Assembly (NCBI GenBank): GCA_013397795.1
Contig: VZTJ01005702.1
Span: 496,001 to 560,000, forward strand
Reading direction: 5' to 3'
Length of the DNA stretch: 64,000 bases
Origin: Orthonyx spaldingii
Lineage: Eukaryota; Chordata; Aves; Passeriformes; Orthonychidae
A model generated the notes under the pieces. It worked only from the letters and a program-made list of their open reading frames with translations, was not told the DNA's origin and made no database searches. Positions 11,909-37,475 of this stretch are shown here, piece by piece; the first letter of the stretch is position 1; each line of letters opens with the position of its first letter. The position numbers were made by a program, and so were the translations under genes.

Positions 11909-11970
11909 GCCTTTTCAGAAGCTTCGAAATAGAACAGCTGCCTTTTCAGAAGCTTCAAAATAGAGCAGCT
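11909..11970. repeat. 31-bp tandem duplication in the GINM1 3'UTR
   Basis: Two adjacent 31-base units, 11909-11939 and 11940-11970, each begin GCCTTTTCAGAAGCTTC and end CAGCT. They differ at only two positions. I read it as a local, fairly recent duplication. Confidence 0.9.
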
Positions 11971-12530
11971 TTCCACCTTGAGGGCTACCATTGGTATTAA
12001 CTTCTGTGAAGTCACTTTTCCACACCTTTGACAGGATGCTGGCTGCCTTCATGCCCATAAACCAAGTCAGCTGTCCTGACTAGCAAGATGATGAATTCAG
12101 GGTGTCCTTAAGTCTGCAGATATCATTCTTCAGAAAAAGATGAGGGAATATTGCAAACATCAGCTGTGCCTGCAAACCTAAGCAAAGCTGCCCCATCTGG
12201 TTCCAGGTCTCATAGGGTCGAGCGTGCCTTGCAAGGAAGATACCACTACCAAACATTTGTATTACTCAAAAGATCTGACATTTTGTATATGCAAACCAAA
12301 AATTTAAAAGGCAGATTTATACTTCAAGCACTTTACATTTTTATGGTCCCTTCCACTCATAAAATTTGTTAGCAGTTGTAACCAGCTTGCTTTTTGTCTC
12401 TGTGACAGCAGTACTCTGTGACGTCCCAAAAGAAAAATGAAAATTCCATTAAATTCTACAAAAATACTGGCTTACTATTGCTGAGTGGGCCCAGTCTGCT
12501 CATGCCAGTTTGTACTGTTAACAGTTTTCA

Positions 12531-12536
12531 AATAAA
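12531..12536 (+). terminator. GINM1: GINM1 poly(A) signal AATAAA
   Basis: Canonical AATAAA about 0.8 kb past the stop, followed by the GT-rich TGTGTTCATGTGT. It is the first AATAAA downstream of the CDS that has a proper downstream element. Confidence 0.75.
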
Positions 12537-12555
12537 CATTTAAATTGTTTATTAG

Positions 12556-15500
12556 ACTGTGTTCATGTGTACATTTATAGTTAGGTGAAACAGCAGTTTG
12601 CCAAACATTTCAGATGCAGAGCACTATTTTGTTTCTTAGCTTTTCATTGTTTTTACTTACCAAAACTGTTTGTCAGAAGAAAAAATAGGAAAAAACCTCA
12701 GAACTGTAACTGCCTGGCACTGAACTGAGCACAGTTATCATCCCAGTGATCAGAATTACCCATGTTCAGCTGGAGTTGTTAGAGCAAGGGAGAAAAGCTG
12801 GGATTCCCCCTTCCTCCTGCCCTGGGGAAACATTATCATGAGTTCAGTGAGATCCAGGTTACTCAGTCCTTACAGCTGGTCTGTGACAGGAACAACTCTC
12901 ATTGTCTCACTGAACTGACAGCACTGCAGTGACAAAATGAACATTTCTAACATTGATTTAGCCTTGTAAAATAAATGAACCAGACTTGACCACCCAGCAG
13001 TGCAGTGTGGTGTACATCACATCAGCCCAAGGTAATGGGGACACTGCTCAAAGTTCCCCTTGTTTTTTTATTTTTTGTTTTAGTACCTTGTGGGTGGCAG
13101 AGGGGTTGTCACCCATGGCTGAACAGGAAACTGCCAGGACTACCACAGGAATGGTGGCTGCACAGAGAAGAGCAAGTCTTCAGTAGTGGACAAACTTCTC
13201 TGTATGTGGACATTCCTGTCCTCTTTATTAGCATAGTTCAAGAAGAAGTGATGTACAAGGCTGAAGTTAGCTTCTTCAGGGAAAAAAATAGGATGGACAA
13301 GAAACACAATAGTTCCTCCTTAGCGCCCAAGTACAGTAGGAATTATGCTGCAGATGGAAACTCAGCAGCTGTTTGCACATGCTCTTTACATCCCTCCTTA
13401 TGAAACTGGAAACCAAGCACCTGCAATAGCCACAAGGAGATTTAGCTGTTCTAAGCAGCTGCAACAAGTGCATGGTTAAGCCTGAAAAAGTGTTGGTACT
13501 GCTTCACACAACTTGGCTGATTTCTGTGAAGTTCCAAAGCACCAGGAAAGAAGTATCACTATCAGGTTAATGAAATTCTAAACACAGTGCAAATCTTGAA
13601 CACAATAACTGCCAAACAACACTGCTGTTTTATGAAGCTGGAGCTATCGAGTCTAAAAGGTTAAAGTATTTGTGTTTCTGCTTTAGCATGCACATGGTTT
13701 TCCCCAATCATGAGTCTCATGCTTTGCAGAGTGCTACTCCAATCTGGGACCACTCCAAACTATTTTGTAAATCGATTTAAAAAACACCTCACTCCATTAA
13801 GACAGTAAGGAAAGGGCAGCTGTCCTGCATGCCAGTCATGGTAGGTGTCATTTTTCCACGACATGAACTGATCAGGATATATGGGCCCTCTAGGGGAAGG
13901 AAGGTGGGGGGACTGGGAACTGAAAAAAAACCCCAACAGAACACAGCTACCCCAAAAAATTGGGAGTAGGATGGCAGTAGGTTCTTAGAAATGCAACATA
14001 ATCTCCTCACAAACTATGGCTCTCACTGCAGCCCTTCCTGCCCTCAGAACCAGGTATCACCACCTTGTGTGTTCCAAACCAACATGAACCTCTGAGCTAC
14101 AAATTCAGCCTCTACCACCTTTTCTTCCCTGTACCACGTATTACAGAGATGTTAATTTTGTTCATTCAGAGTGAACATGACTGGTTGAAAACTAAACTAC
14201 TGCTTTTAAATTGAGGTTTACTTTAGGAGTTCTCAAAATATATCACTCTTAGTCTGGGTGGCCTCTTACTGGACTGCTTCCAAGGACCAAAGGACCTTCC
14301 AAGGACCTTATCTACTCTCCCTTATGCTGAGGACAGATTGAGTATTTTGAGTTGTTTGCAGTGAATTGTGAGAAAAAATCTTCACCTGCAACAACAGCTG
14401 ACAGCTACACTCCCATCCTTACATACAAACAGAAAAATAAATATTAACCCACATCTTCAAAATACTGCGTATTTTTATTGCCTCTGACACATAACGGCTA
14501 TCCAAAAGTAGTAAATTTGTTTTCCATTCTGGAAGTGGAAGTCTGTAAATATACACAGCTCTATACTCACCTCAACTTTTTTCTTTCATTTCTGGGTTCA
14601 TCATGCCAGGTCCATCCAGGGATTCAAGGGTTCTCAGTGTCTTGCTTGAGCCTCTCATTGCTGACACTGCTGGAAGTCCCTTTTCAGCATGTCCAGCTGT
14701 CACTCACAACGTAGTGATGAATTTTAGGCACGTGGACAAGATACTCACAATAATGGCATTTTCACAGCTGTGTCTTTGAGATGCACTTGCCTCCTACTCA
14801 GACTGCAACTTTGCATTACCATTCGTCCTTCCTACCTACCTTGCAGCATCTGAAGAGACACATGAGCAGGAATTCCACAGCCAGCTTTACACAGCATGTA
14901 TCACCTACCAGCTGAAATAAATCCAGACCTATTTGATTCATGAAAAATCATGAAGTTTACCCGTAAGCAGAACTACAGCTGGCTGCACTGGGAGGAGCTA
15001 GCAGGAAGAAGTGTTCCAAAATAGTAGAAGATGGATAGAAATTATAGTTGTTTTAGTTACAATTACCATTGTTCAGTAAAATCTAAAATTATTACCCAGA
15101 TGGTTACTGCAGAACCATTCTCAGGTAACTGCTTCTACATGCCACTTACTAAGTAATGAAAAAAGAGAATTTAGATTTTATGTCAATTGTAAAGTCAGGG
15201 TTATCAGTTGAGCACAAACACAACACATGCTGCCTTATCAGTACAGCTTTACCAGAATAACCACGTAAACCAGGACCCAACTCACCAGTCCACAGTTCTG
15301 CTGCTTGCAGTCAAGGAATAAAAACATATTTGAGAATTAATGCCACAAAGCTTTTGATTTCTCAGACTAATAAGGAAGCTACACATGTGACAGCATCACT
15401 GCCGGCTGCATGGAATTAGTTTATACTGGATGGATGTATTTTGATATTATTTAATAGCTACTGTAAATCCGTGATGATCTTACCCCTTGCTCAAACTTCA

Positions 15501-15844
15501 TTGACTCCACTGACTGTTCCAGTGTGAGGGTTGCTGTTCCACATCTCAGCCTTTGCACAGGTTCTTTAACAACACTTTAAGGGTAGAATTCTCCAAGATC
15601 AGCTAGGAAAACCATCTGTGTGTCTTGTTCCTCCCATTTTCAAGTTCTTAGCACCCCTGACTCACTTAGCAGGGCTAGTTTGGGGGTTTTTATTGACTCA
15701 ACAGCAATTTTTCAAGAGTAAATACTCTGATGAAAGGAGTTCTAGTATTAAAGTAATTTTAAAATCTTGAAAATCAAAGCAGATACCCTCAGCATTTGTG
15801 AAAAATGGATGACTTTTGAGCTAGTTCAAAGAGAGCTATGCAGA
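12556..15844. other. Convergent intergenic region GINM1 / KATNA1
   Basis: About 3.3 kb between the two 3' ends. I see no exon, RNA gene or recognisable repeat. An open frame at 13005-13403 (+) looks accidental: no splice or start context and low-complexity hydrophobic residues. Confidence 0.6.
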
Positions 15845-15990
15845 ATTTGCATTTTAGAAAAAAATTTATTTAGACATCTGTTGCTCTTAAATTACAAAAG
15901 TTAAAAAGAGCACGCAGTGCACTTGACACATCACTGATTACTTCTAAAGCTGTTTTAAGACATAAGGTGGTTTCTTCGAAAGAAGACAAC
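15845..15990 (-). other. KATNA1: KATNA1 3'UTR (short form)
   Basis: From the TGA at 15991-15993 to just beyond a poly(A) signal. The + strand TTTATT at 15865-15870 reads AATAAA on the gene strand, 121 bases past the stop. Longer forms using distal sites are possible. Confidence 0.6.
15865..15870 (-). terminator. KATNA1: KATNA1 poly(A) signal AATAAA
   Basis: Canonical hexamer on the - strand 121 bases after the stop codon. The GINM1 poly(A) signal lies about 3.3 kb away on the opposite strand. Confidence 0.6.
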
Positions 15991-30264
<14,274 letters not shown>

Positions 30265-30277
30265 GTTCAACATGAAG

Positions 30278-33200
30278 CTGGAAAAAAGTAGGAAATATTA
30301 AGGAAGTAAGAAAACCAACCCAGTAGTGGAACAATTTTTTGCAAGTATTTTCATATACTTTTTACCTCATTTGGCATATCAAAATATAGAAGCAGAAAAA
30401 TACTGGTTAGGAAAAATAGGCCTAAAATTAATGTCATCCATATAAAAAGATGACTGATGTTCTATTACTAGAAATTAAACTTTTCACGTCACAGCTTTTT
30501 TTCCTGCCATGGAGATTCTTTCAAAAAGTCCATGTAAGATATGCAGATTTAAATGCACTATTGCAAGTCACAAATGCATACTCTCCTTACTTCTTTATTA
30601 TGCTGTAAGATAAATTGGTATTTTACTGTGTTGTGGGGTCTACGAAAAACCACAAAAAACACAAAACAAGCAATAAATGAAAGCCCTTCGTCCTAATGCA
30701 TTATGTTTTGTTAATTTTTTCTGCCTTAACATTCCATACATATAAGTTTTGACAGTCTGAGTTCTGCCTTGTGGAAAACACTATTCTTCCATTAGTTTGA
30801 TTTTACAATTCTTCAATTTTATTTAACGTTTCTTTGAAACATATCCACCTTCCATGCCCAGCTTGCACTTTCCTATCACCTTCACTCTTACACTTAAAAA
30901 GAAATTCCTGAAAAACATTGAGGCTGTTTAAGTTATCGCTGAAAGGTAAGCAGAAGCCACAATTAAACATTTAATGTGTAACTACCTATTTTGTTTAACA
31001 TATTGTTCAAACCATGCTATTTTTCCCTGCCAGTGGTGGTTGGTTGTGGTTTTTCGGAGCAAACATCACAGACTGTCACTACTTCCACTTTGTACCACTA
31101 GCAGAATCTGTGCTTTTAGATTACAATAGCACAGAAGTATTATTTATACAAATACAGTAGAAGCAGTAGAAGTAGACTCATTCTTTACAGTGCCACTGTC
31201 CATAGAGCAGTAGTCCCATATTATTGTCAGTGTCTTATACACCTGATCCCTTTCTTCTCTAAGATACTTGTGCTGTCTCTGCTTTTCTTGTCTCCTACAC
31301 ACCAAGAATTTCCCCACTCTCCTTCTAATTTCCTAACCAGGCACTGCAAACATTAAAATCAGCAAAAAAACACTCCTGCAAGAGAATCATCCTGCTCTCA
31401 TTTTGGCACCTGTACCCAGTGCCAGGAAGAAGCAACTGCAGACAAGCAGTTCCAGCTAAGCCTTGGGATGAAGCACACTTGATACAGATCAACTATTTAA
31501 AGAATGTAAGAGGCACTAAATTCACATGCGCAATAAACAGACTTAAGACTGAATATATTTCAAGACCAGGTCAGGGTTGAGTTCAGACACATTATCAGAG
31601 GTTTCAGAAGCCACACTTTGCACACACCTGCTAACCTATTGCTAAAATGTGAGCCCTTGTAAAGAGGGGCTAATAAGTACAAATCAAATATTTTAGGGAT
31701 CTCACTCCTTTTTCTGTCCCCGTCCCAAGTAGTTTTATGCACAGACACACAGCTCAGGCATTCCTGAGCCAACATCCTCTTCTTTTTTGCTTCCTTCCCC
31801 AGCTTCCCTTGGAGCAGATAGCTGCTGTCAAGATTTTCAGTCCAAAACAGCAAAATTCTGGCAGCAGGGGAGCTGAAGACAGGCCTCTGAGCCCACACCC
31901 ACCCCTGCAGAGGGGACCCGTGGGGGTGAGCTTGGAAAGCTGCTACCACAGAACCTACACCTTGTAACTCACTCCAGCCAGAGGCTCACCCAGCTGGCCA
32001 TGATGTCTACAAGCTGATACAGTTAATGTGACCACCCACTACAAAGACTGACATATCCGGGGCTAATTGGGCTTTGGAGACAGTTTGGCTTGGGAGTTTT
32101 GTTGGTTTTAACCTCAGGAGAATGAGCCTGAAGATATTTGTCAGCTGCTGTATGGACCATCACACAGACGTTACCACAGTTTTCCCTGCTACATTTAGGA
32201 GCAAGCTTTTCCACTCCTGCTCATCCTTCCAGATACACCTGTTTGCCTGTCCTGAGAATTCAAACCGATGACTAACACTACTAAACCACAAGTTGAGCAA
32301 GATGCTAATAGACATTTTAAAAATCAAGTAATAGCAAGTTACTAAAACCAAACTAGACTTTTAAATACAGAGAGAAGTCATAGGTAACTCTTTTTCACTG
32401 AATGCTGTAAGGCAATCCAAGCAGGACAACAACTCTATGTAGTCAGAAAAAGAAAAAAAAAGTTTGTAAGAATAGTTTTCATCTGGAAATGTGAAAATAA
32501 CTAGAATTAAAAGAAAAACCAAACCCAAAACTAAAGAGGCTAAGCCAAAAAGATATGAAAGCCTGGGACCAAAAGCATGACACTGCACATCATAAGACAG
32601 TAAATGCCATTTTTCAGGTTAGAAAAGGCAGAGAAAGTAAGGACAGAAAGTAGAAGCAGACGTGTAAGCAGAATGAGCTAGCAACTCGTGAAGAAAAAAA
32701 AGAAAAAAGGTGCTCACTCAAGTTTATAATGCTATTGGAATCTACCTGTTTCATGAGTGGTATTGAAAATGCAAGATAAGTTAGTTTAAACAAGAAAACT
32801 AATTTAATTTGTTGCTTCACCTTGACTCATAAGAGCATAAGAGCTTGAAGTGGCTTCCAAATACAAGGCTCTTGAGTACAAGTGAGGCAGAAAAAGCTAC
32901 TGGCTCTGCTTATGTCTGGATACAGCACTGCTGCTGCCACTTGACTTCAGGCAGTGTCAGAGCTAATACACTAAGGAGAGTCCATGGGTCTGCTGCACCT
33001 GTAACTGAAGATGCTGAAGCAGTTCTAAGGGGCAAAAAGAAGAGTTAGAGTACTAATCTGAAAGGAGACTGAAGTTTGCAGCAGAAGGTCACAATATACT
33101 TGGGCAGCTCAGCAGGGTGTAGGACATGGGAGAGGCATGAGTACACACAAATCTAGACTTAAACCAGAACTGAAGGGATTAAAACTCTCAAAAAACTAAT

Positions 33201-35211
33201 CCTGCAATATTTAATAATTTTTAAAGTATTTACAAATACTTAGCAATTAGCACATGTGTTTACAAATACTTGGTGCTATCACGTAACAGGATGTCAAAGC
33301 AGCAGGTCTGCACTTATCAGCCACAACCTTTCCATGAATCATGACCAGTGCATTATCTATGTTCCAACAGCTGCTGAAACAGTAAAGACCTCATAAAGTT
33401 TACAGTGAACAGGATATAAGGAAAACAACCTAAGCACTTTGTCTTGCCATTTTAATTCTTCACTGTGTACAAACACACACTTCACAACAAGAACAATCAC
33501 TCTTCACACCAGCCGTGAGTATATAAGGTTCCCTGAAACTAACCCATCTCTAGTAACAAAATACATTTTATCATTTGCTCCAAGGACCTAAAATATTTCT
33601 AGAGTACAGAACAGCCAAGTCCAGCGAGGCTTGAACCTAACAAAAGTTCAAGATCCCTACAGCCTGTGAGAATGAGGTTTTGGAACTTATTTTTGTATTT
33701 CATTTAACAGATAACTGCCTGACCATTATCAAGAAAACACTGGGGATACTTCATGTTTTCCATAATGACTTCAAGAAATCATCATAAGGAATGACTGTAA
33801 GTAATTTCTGCTCACAGTTATACATCAGAAACCAGGAAACTGTAACTGAACACTGCAACAATCCTGTAACACAAAGAAGTCCCCAAACTTTAAAAAACAA
33901 AACAAGAGATCGATATGCAGATATTAAAAGTAAAGATTAACATTGGAGTGTATCAATTACTGTGGTGGACCTGCTGACTTGAAGAACAGCACAAGCTATA
34001 CATGGAAAATACTTCCAAGGAGTTCTTCGCTCCAACCTTTACGTCTGGACTAAGCCAGAGCCTGAATTTTGGCAGAGCGCACATGTTTCCATTATTTCAG
34101 CCTGCTATACAGGCTTTGACATCAAAGCAACCCTGTAATATCTGTGAAGTTCTCTTGGCAAGACAGATGAGAAAAAAAACATCCCAAAGTAACAGCTTTC
34201 AGGAATCCATTTTTACTGAAGACATGATGGCCTGCATCACATCTGAACTCCCTTCCACCTTTTATACTCTTCTTCATAACATCCATGGCCAGCAATATTT
34301 GGTAACAACAAATGACTGTGTTGATTACTTGGGAAGAAGAGTTGCCAAACTTACTGGATACTAAACAAAATGGTTCTTATCCAGTTGCTGTATTTAACAG
34401 TAACGGTAGCAAAAGAACCACCAGTAGCCACAAATGTAACCATGCCTGGCTGTTTGTGCAAAAAACCCCCAAAACCCCAAAAAACAAACAAAAAGAGCAA
34501 ACAAACAAAAAAAAGCCCTAATCACTAGGTAGTTTGCCCCAATAATAGCCCCAAACACCGGTTGCGGATGATTTTATGTTTTCCAGGCTAAGCCTTTCAA
34601 AAGGCTTTATTAAACACGCTACTTACTCCCCACTTCATGGGAGCTGGCATGCTTTTTGATGATCAATGTTAAAATTAGCAAATTTCTCTGGAAGTTTAGA
34701 GTCCGCGGCTGAACAGATATCTGGAATTGCTGCCCGCAGCTCCTCTCTGTCTGGAGAGAAAACTTGCATTATCGCATATTACCGCACATTAACAAAAAAC
34801 CCCAAACCCAACAAAGCAGGTGGACGGTGAAAGGAGAAGCAGGAAGCGGAGCTCGGTGCCTGGCCAGTGCCGGCAGCCCCGGCAGCCCGCCCGGGCGCGC
34901 TGCGGGGCCGGGAGCGCCGGCCGCACACCTGCGGGCAGCGGCAGCCCCCGACGGCGCCGAGCACGTGTGAGCCACAGCCCGGACATAACGAGACTGTCGA
35001 GCTCCGTGGTCGTGGTCACGGCTGTCGCGACACAACCACCGCGACCCCTCGCCCTCCGGCCCCGGGGCAGAGCAGCCGGAGTCCGCCCGTGCCCGGGAGC
35101 CCTCGGGGCGGCCCCGCCAGGCGCGGCGCGGCGCGGCCATCGCCCCCCTCCCCGGGCCGCACGGACAGACGGGCCCGGGGCGGACACGGCGGGCCCCTGT
35201 CACTCACTTAC
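30278..35211 (-). other. KATNA1 intron 1
   Basis: 4.9 kb between the non-coding first exon and the exon with the start codon. I recognise no repeat or RNA gene. An antisense open frame at 34002-34364 (120 codons) has no splice or similarity support. Simple A-rich sequence lies near 34455-34520. Confidence 0.6.
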
Positions 35212-35345
35212 TCCTCTCCACAGCTCGCACCCGCGACGGCGGCAGCTGCCACGACCCCTTCACTTCTTCCGCCCCCTTCCTCCTGCAGCAGCGCTGGCCC
35301 CGCCCCGGCCCTGCCCGCCGCCTCCTCCCGCCGCCGCCGCCGGCA
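35212..35345 (-). other. KATNA1: KATNA1 non-coding exon 1 (approximate)
   Basis: The donor GTAAGTGAG at 35211 downward on the - strand is a strong match and lies in the CpG island, so it is the best candidate for the end of the 5'UTR exon. The 5' limit (transcription start) is a guess, placed just upstream of the CCG-repeat. No ATG-initiated coding is inferred here. Confidence 0.45.
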
Positions 35346-35368
35346 ATTTTTGAAGGCAAATCCGGCTG

Positions 35369-35378
35369 CGTCACTTCC
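35369..35378 (-). promoter_or_regulatory. KATNA1: Candidate ETS/CRE composite site in the KATNA1 promoter
   Basis: The - strand reads GGAAGTGACG, an ETS core (GGAAGT) overlapping a CRE half-site (TGACG). This composite is common close to the start sites of housekeeping CpG-island promoters. The assignment is by motif only. Confidence 0.4.
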
Positions 35379-35541
35379 AGCCTGGTGGGACGGCGGAGAA
35401 GCTTTGCCTAGCTGGGCCAACAAGGAGTTGGTGTCTGTTTGAGCGTTATTACTAAAAGCGAAGAGCTGGTTTGGTTTAAAATCTTAAGGAGTAGCGAAAA
35501 AATAACTAAAATTAAAAACTGCGGGAGAGAAACCAAGCAAG

Positions 35542-35545
35542 AAAA
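35542..35545 (-). terminator. RNA polymerase III terminator of tRNA-Gly
   Basis: A run of four T on the - strand, seven bases past the tRNA 3' end, the minimal pol III stop. Confidence 0.75.
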
Positions 35546-35552
35546 GAGCAGC

Positions 35553-35623
35553 TGCATTGGCCGGGAATCGAACCCGGGCCTCCCGCGTGGCAGGCGAGAA
35601 TTCTACCACTGAACCACCAATGC
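35553..35623 (-). tRNA. tRNA-Gly (anticodon GCC)
   Basis: 71 bases on the - strand. The acceptor stem GCATTGG pairs exactly with CCAATGC. The A box is TGGTTCAGTGG, and the anticodon arm CTCGC/CTGCCAC/GCGGG has anticodon GCC at 35591-35589. The T arm CCCGG/GTTCGATT/CCGGG contains the B box. A TTTT pol III terminator follows at 35545-35542. Every stem is intact, so it should be functional. It lies about 0.3 kb upstream of the KATNA1 promoter on the same strand. It decodes GGC and GGU glycine codons. Confidence 0.97.
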
Positions 35624-37344
35624 CTGTGCGAGAACATCTCTCTGCCTTCATCACTCGAAGGTAACCAGCGCGGGTGCATCCGCTCCGCTGCACCCACCTG
35701 AGATCCCGCCGCGGCGCTCGAGGGGCTTCCTTCGGTTGTTTCCTTTCCGTAACTCACAAATGTGAGTTTTGCCGAGGGAATAGCACGCACCCACTTTTAT
35801 CTACGTGTTCTTTGCTTGTGACTTGTCTGCACCTCTTCAGACTCTCACAGATGGTGTTGTTCTGGGGAAGAAAACGCATCTGAGGATGCTGAGGAAAACC
35901 TGCTGCCGGCGGAGTCAGGCCAGGAAATTGCCCTTGAGTGTCCGTGATGGAGCAGTACCTCGTCACCTGTCTAAATAGACTCTGCTGCTTAGCAACAAAT
36001 AGGATCTAAAGGTTGGGCACAATGCAGGAGGTTTATGATAGTCCTTCAGGGTGAACTCCAAACCCCCACAGCAATATGCCATCCTTTAATTAAGTGTATC
36101 ACATCCATTCTTACTCGTCTTGGTCTTATATTTCTACCCATTCTTAAACTGGCAATTTTAGCCTATCCCTTTAACGAGTGACTACATTTAAAACAATAAT
36201 TCCTACATTACTTCAGCGGTAAAGACACAGAAAGCTGCTGATGAGTTTTTAAACTTAAGTGTATCACATCACTTGGTTGATGAGAGCTGGAGGAAGTTCC
36301 CTTCTCCCCTTTGTAGGTGGGCTAATGCATAAAAAATGGTGCTGTACTTCCACAACCCCCTCCCCAAATGTAGAAGAATTAGGATATAATTCAGTCTCTC
36401 CAATAACACACGAATTTCTGCATTATCACTTTGAGATGTGCACTTAGATAAGGGGATTTTCATAAAGACAGATACAGATGAAAGCTGTGATACATAGTCC
36501 TTAAGGAATAGCTTCATGAGGCATACTTTATGCATAGAAATAAAAAATAATAGTAATTCATAAAATGTACTTATTTTGATGAAAGAGGCAGCAGAGGACA
36601 TGGAAAGAACACCAACAAATTGAACTCTTGAACACCAAAATGTATACTTTTGAGAACAGGTTACAAACATGAGGTGACAGCCAAGTACAATAGCATTTAT
36701 GCTGTTACACTTGTGCTATTTTACTGTTAAACAGTAGGGCTGTTGCAGCATAAAGGGGACTTGTAGAAGAGTGATGTGAAGGAGAAGGACAGAAAAATAA
36801 ATGCATTTGGGCAACTAGTGTTTACATTTTGTGTTTGAACAGCCAAAATAAGGATGGGATTTTCACTTCCTATGGAGATTCAGTGTGGGGTTTTTTACTC
36901 CATCAAGTGTTACACTACAGAAACCAATTCTGAGAAAATAGAAACAGTTTCTGTAACTCAGGAATCGCACTGACAAACTGGAAACCTGGCACTCCTGGAC
37001 AAAGGGGATGGATGCTCCAGTGCACCTACTAGAAAAGTCAGCAAAGATGCACATTCTTTTCATATGAACATCAGGGGACTTGGAGATCATGGTCCAACCC
37101 ACCACCCCATAATCCCAAATGTACCAAAGGGCATTTAGAGATCACATGCCACACACATAGGACACATCCCTGGACTGCAGGGATGCAGAGACCTGGCGAA
37201 AGCGGATGCACAGGTCATGATCAAGACAAGTAAAGAGTACTCAAAAGACCAGTGAATAACTTACTATGGCCGTGAGATAATGTGAGATTGTTAAGTTCAC
37301 CAGCTAGACACAGAATAAATGAATGATCCGCTTAAGCAGAACTG
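35624..37344. other. Intergenic region between tRNA-Gly/KATNA1 and the LATS1 3' end
   Basis: About 1.7 kb. The part next to the tRNA is moderately GC-rich; the rest is AT-rich. A short sequence (TTAAGTGTATCACATC) occurs near 36093 and again near 36254 in direct orientation. No gene was recognised. Confidence 0.6.
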
Positions 37345-37360
37345 TGGGATGGTCTATGTA

Positions 37361-37366
37361 TTTAAT
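37361..37366 (-). terminator. LATS1: Candidate distal LATS1 poly(A) signal ATTAAA
   Basis: The + strand TTTAAT at 37361-37366 reads ATTAAA on the gene strand. No canonical AATAAA was found on this strand between here and the tRNA gene. Moderate support only. Confidence 0.35.
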
Positions 37367-37409
37367 TGGAGAATCCAAAAGAACTGACAGTCTTATAATA
37401 CAAAAAAGA

Positions 37410-37475
37410 CATTATATATACATATACACACATGGAATATGTCTATATATATCTCTATATAGATATATATAAATC
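37410..37475. repeat. AT-rich simple repeat with an inverted repeat
   Basis: Alternating TA/CA sequence. Within it TATATATATC (37444-37453) and GATATATATA (37462-37471) are exact reverse complements around an 8-base loop. It lies in the presumed distal LATS1 3'UTR. Confidence 0.85.

Larger units (their letters stand above)
11725..12555 (+). other. GINM1: GINM1 3'UTR
   Basis: Runs from the stop codon to the poly(A) signal AATAAA at 12531-12536, which is followed by a GT-rich element near 12558-12572. The cleavage point is an estimate. It contains a 31-bp tandem duplication at 11909-11970. Confidence 0.7.
34826..35440. promoter_or_regulatory. KATNA1: CpG island, KATNA1 promoter region
   Basis: Sharp rise in G+C and CpG density compared with the AT-rich flanks, including CGCGGCGCGG-type runs near 35121 and CCGCCGCCGCCGG near 35331. 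It covers the expected non-coding first exon and promoter. No TATA box is visible. The many long overlapping open frames here are a by-product of GC richness. Confidence 0.85.

Noticed and set aside
13005..13403. A 132-codon frame between GINM1 and KATNA1.
   Set aside because: Lies between two convergent 3' ends, no promoter or splice signals, residue composition looks random.
34002..34364. A 120-codon + strand frame inside KATNA1 intron 1.
   Set aside because: No recognisable similarity, no splice sites in phase and AT-rich surroundings; length is within chance for this much intron.
34779..35442. Several long overlapping open frames on both strands (up to 191 codons).
   Set aside because: They fall in the KATNA1 CpG island, where high GC removes stop codons. 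They are Pro/Arg/Ala-rich, without homology or splice context.
37080..37130. Possible CR1 tail (GGAGATCATGGTCCAACCC).
   Set aside because: Only one short motif matches; the terminal repeat and GGTCCCTTCCAAC core are missing.
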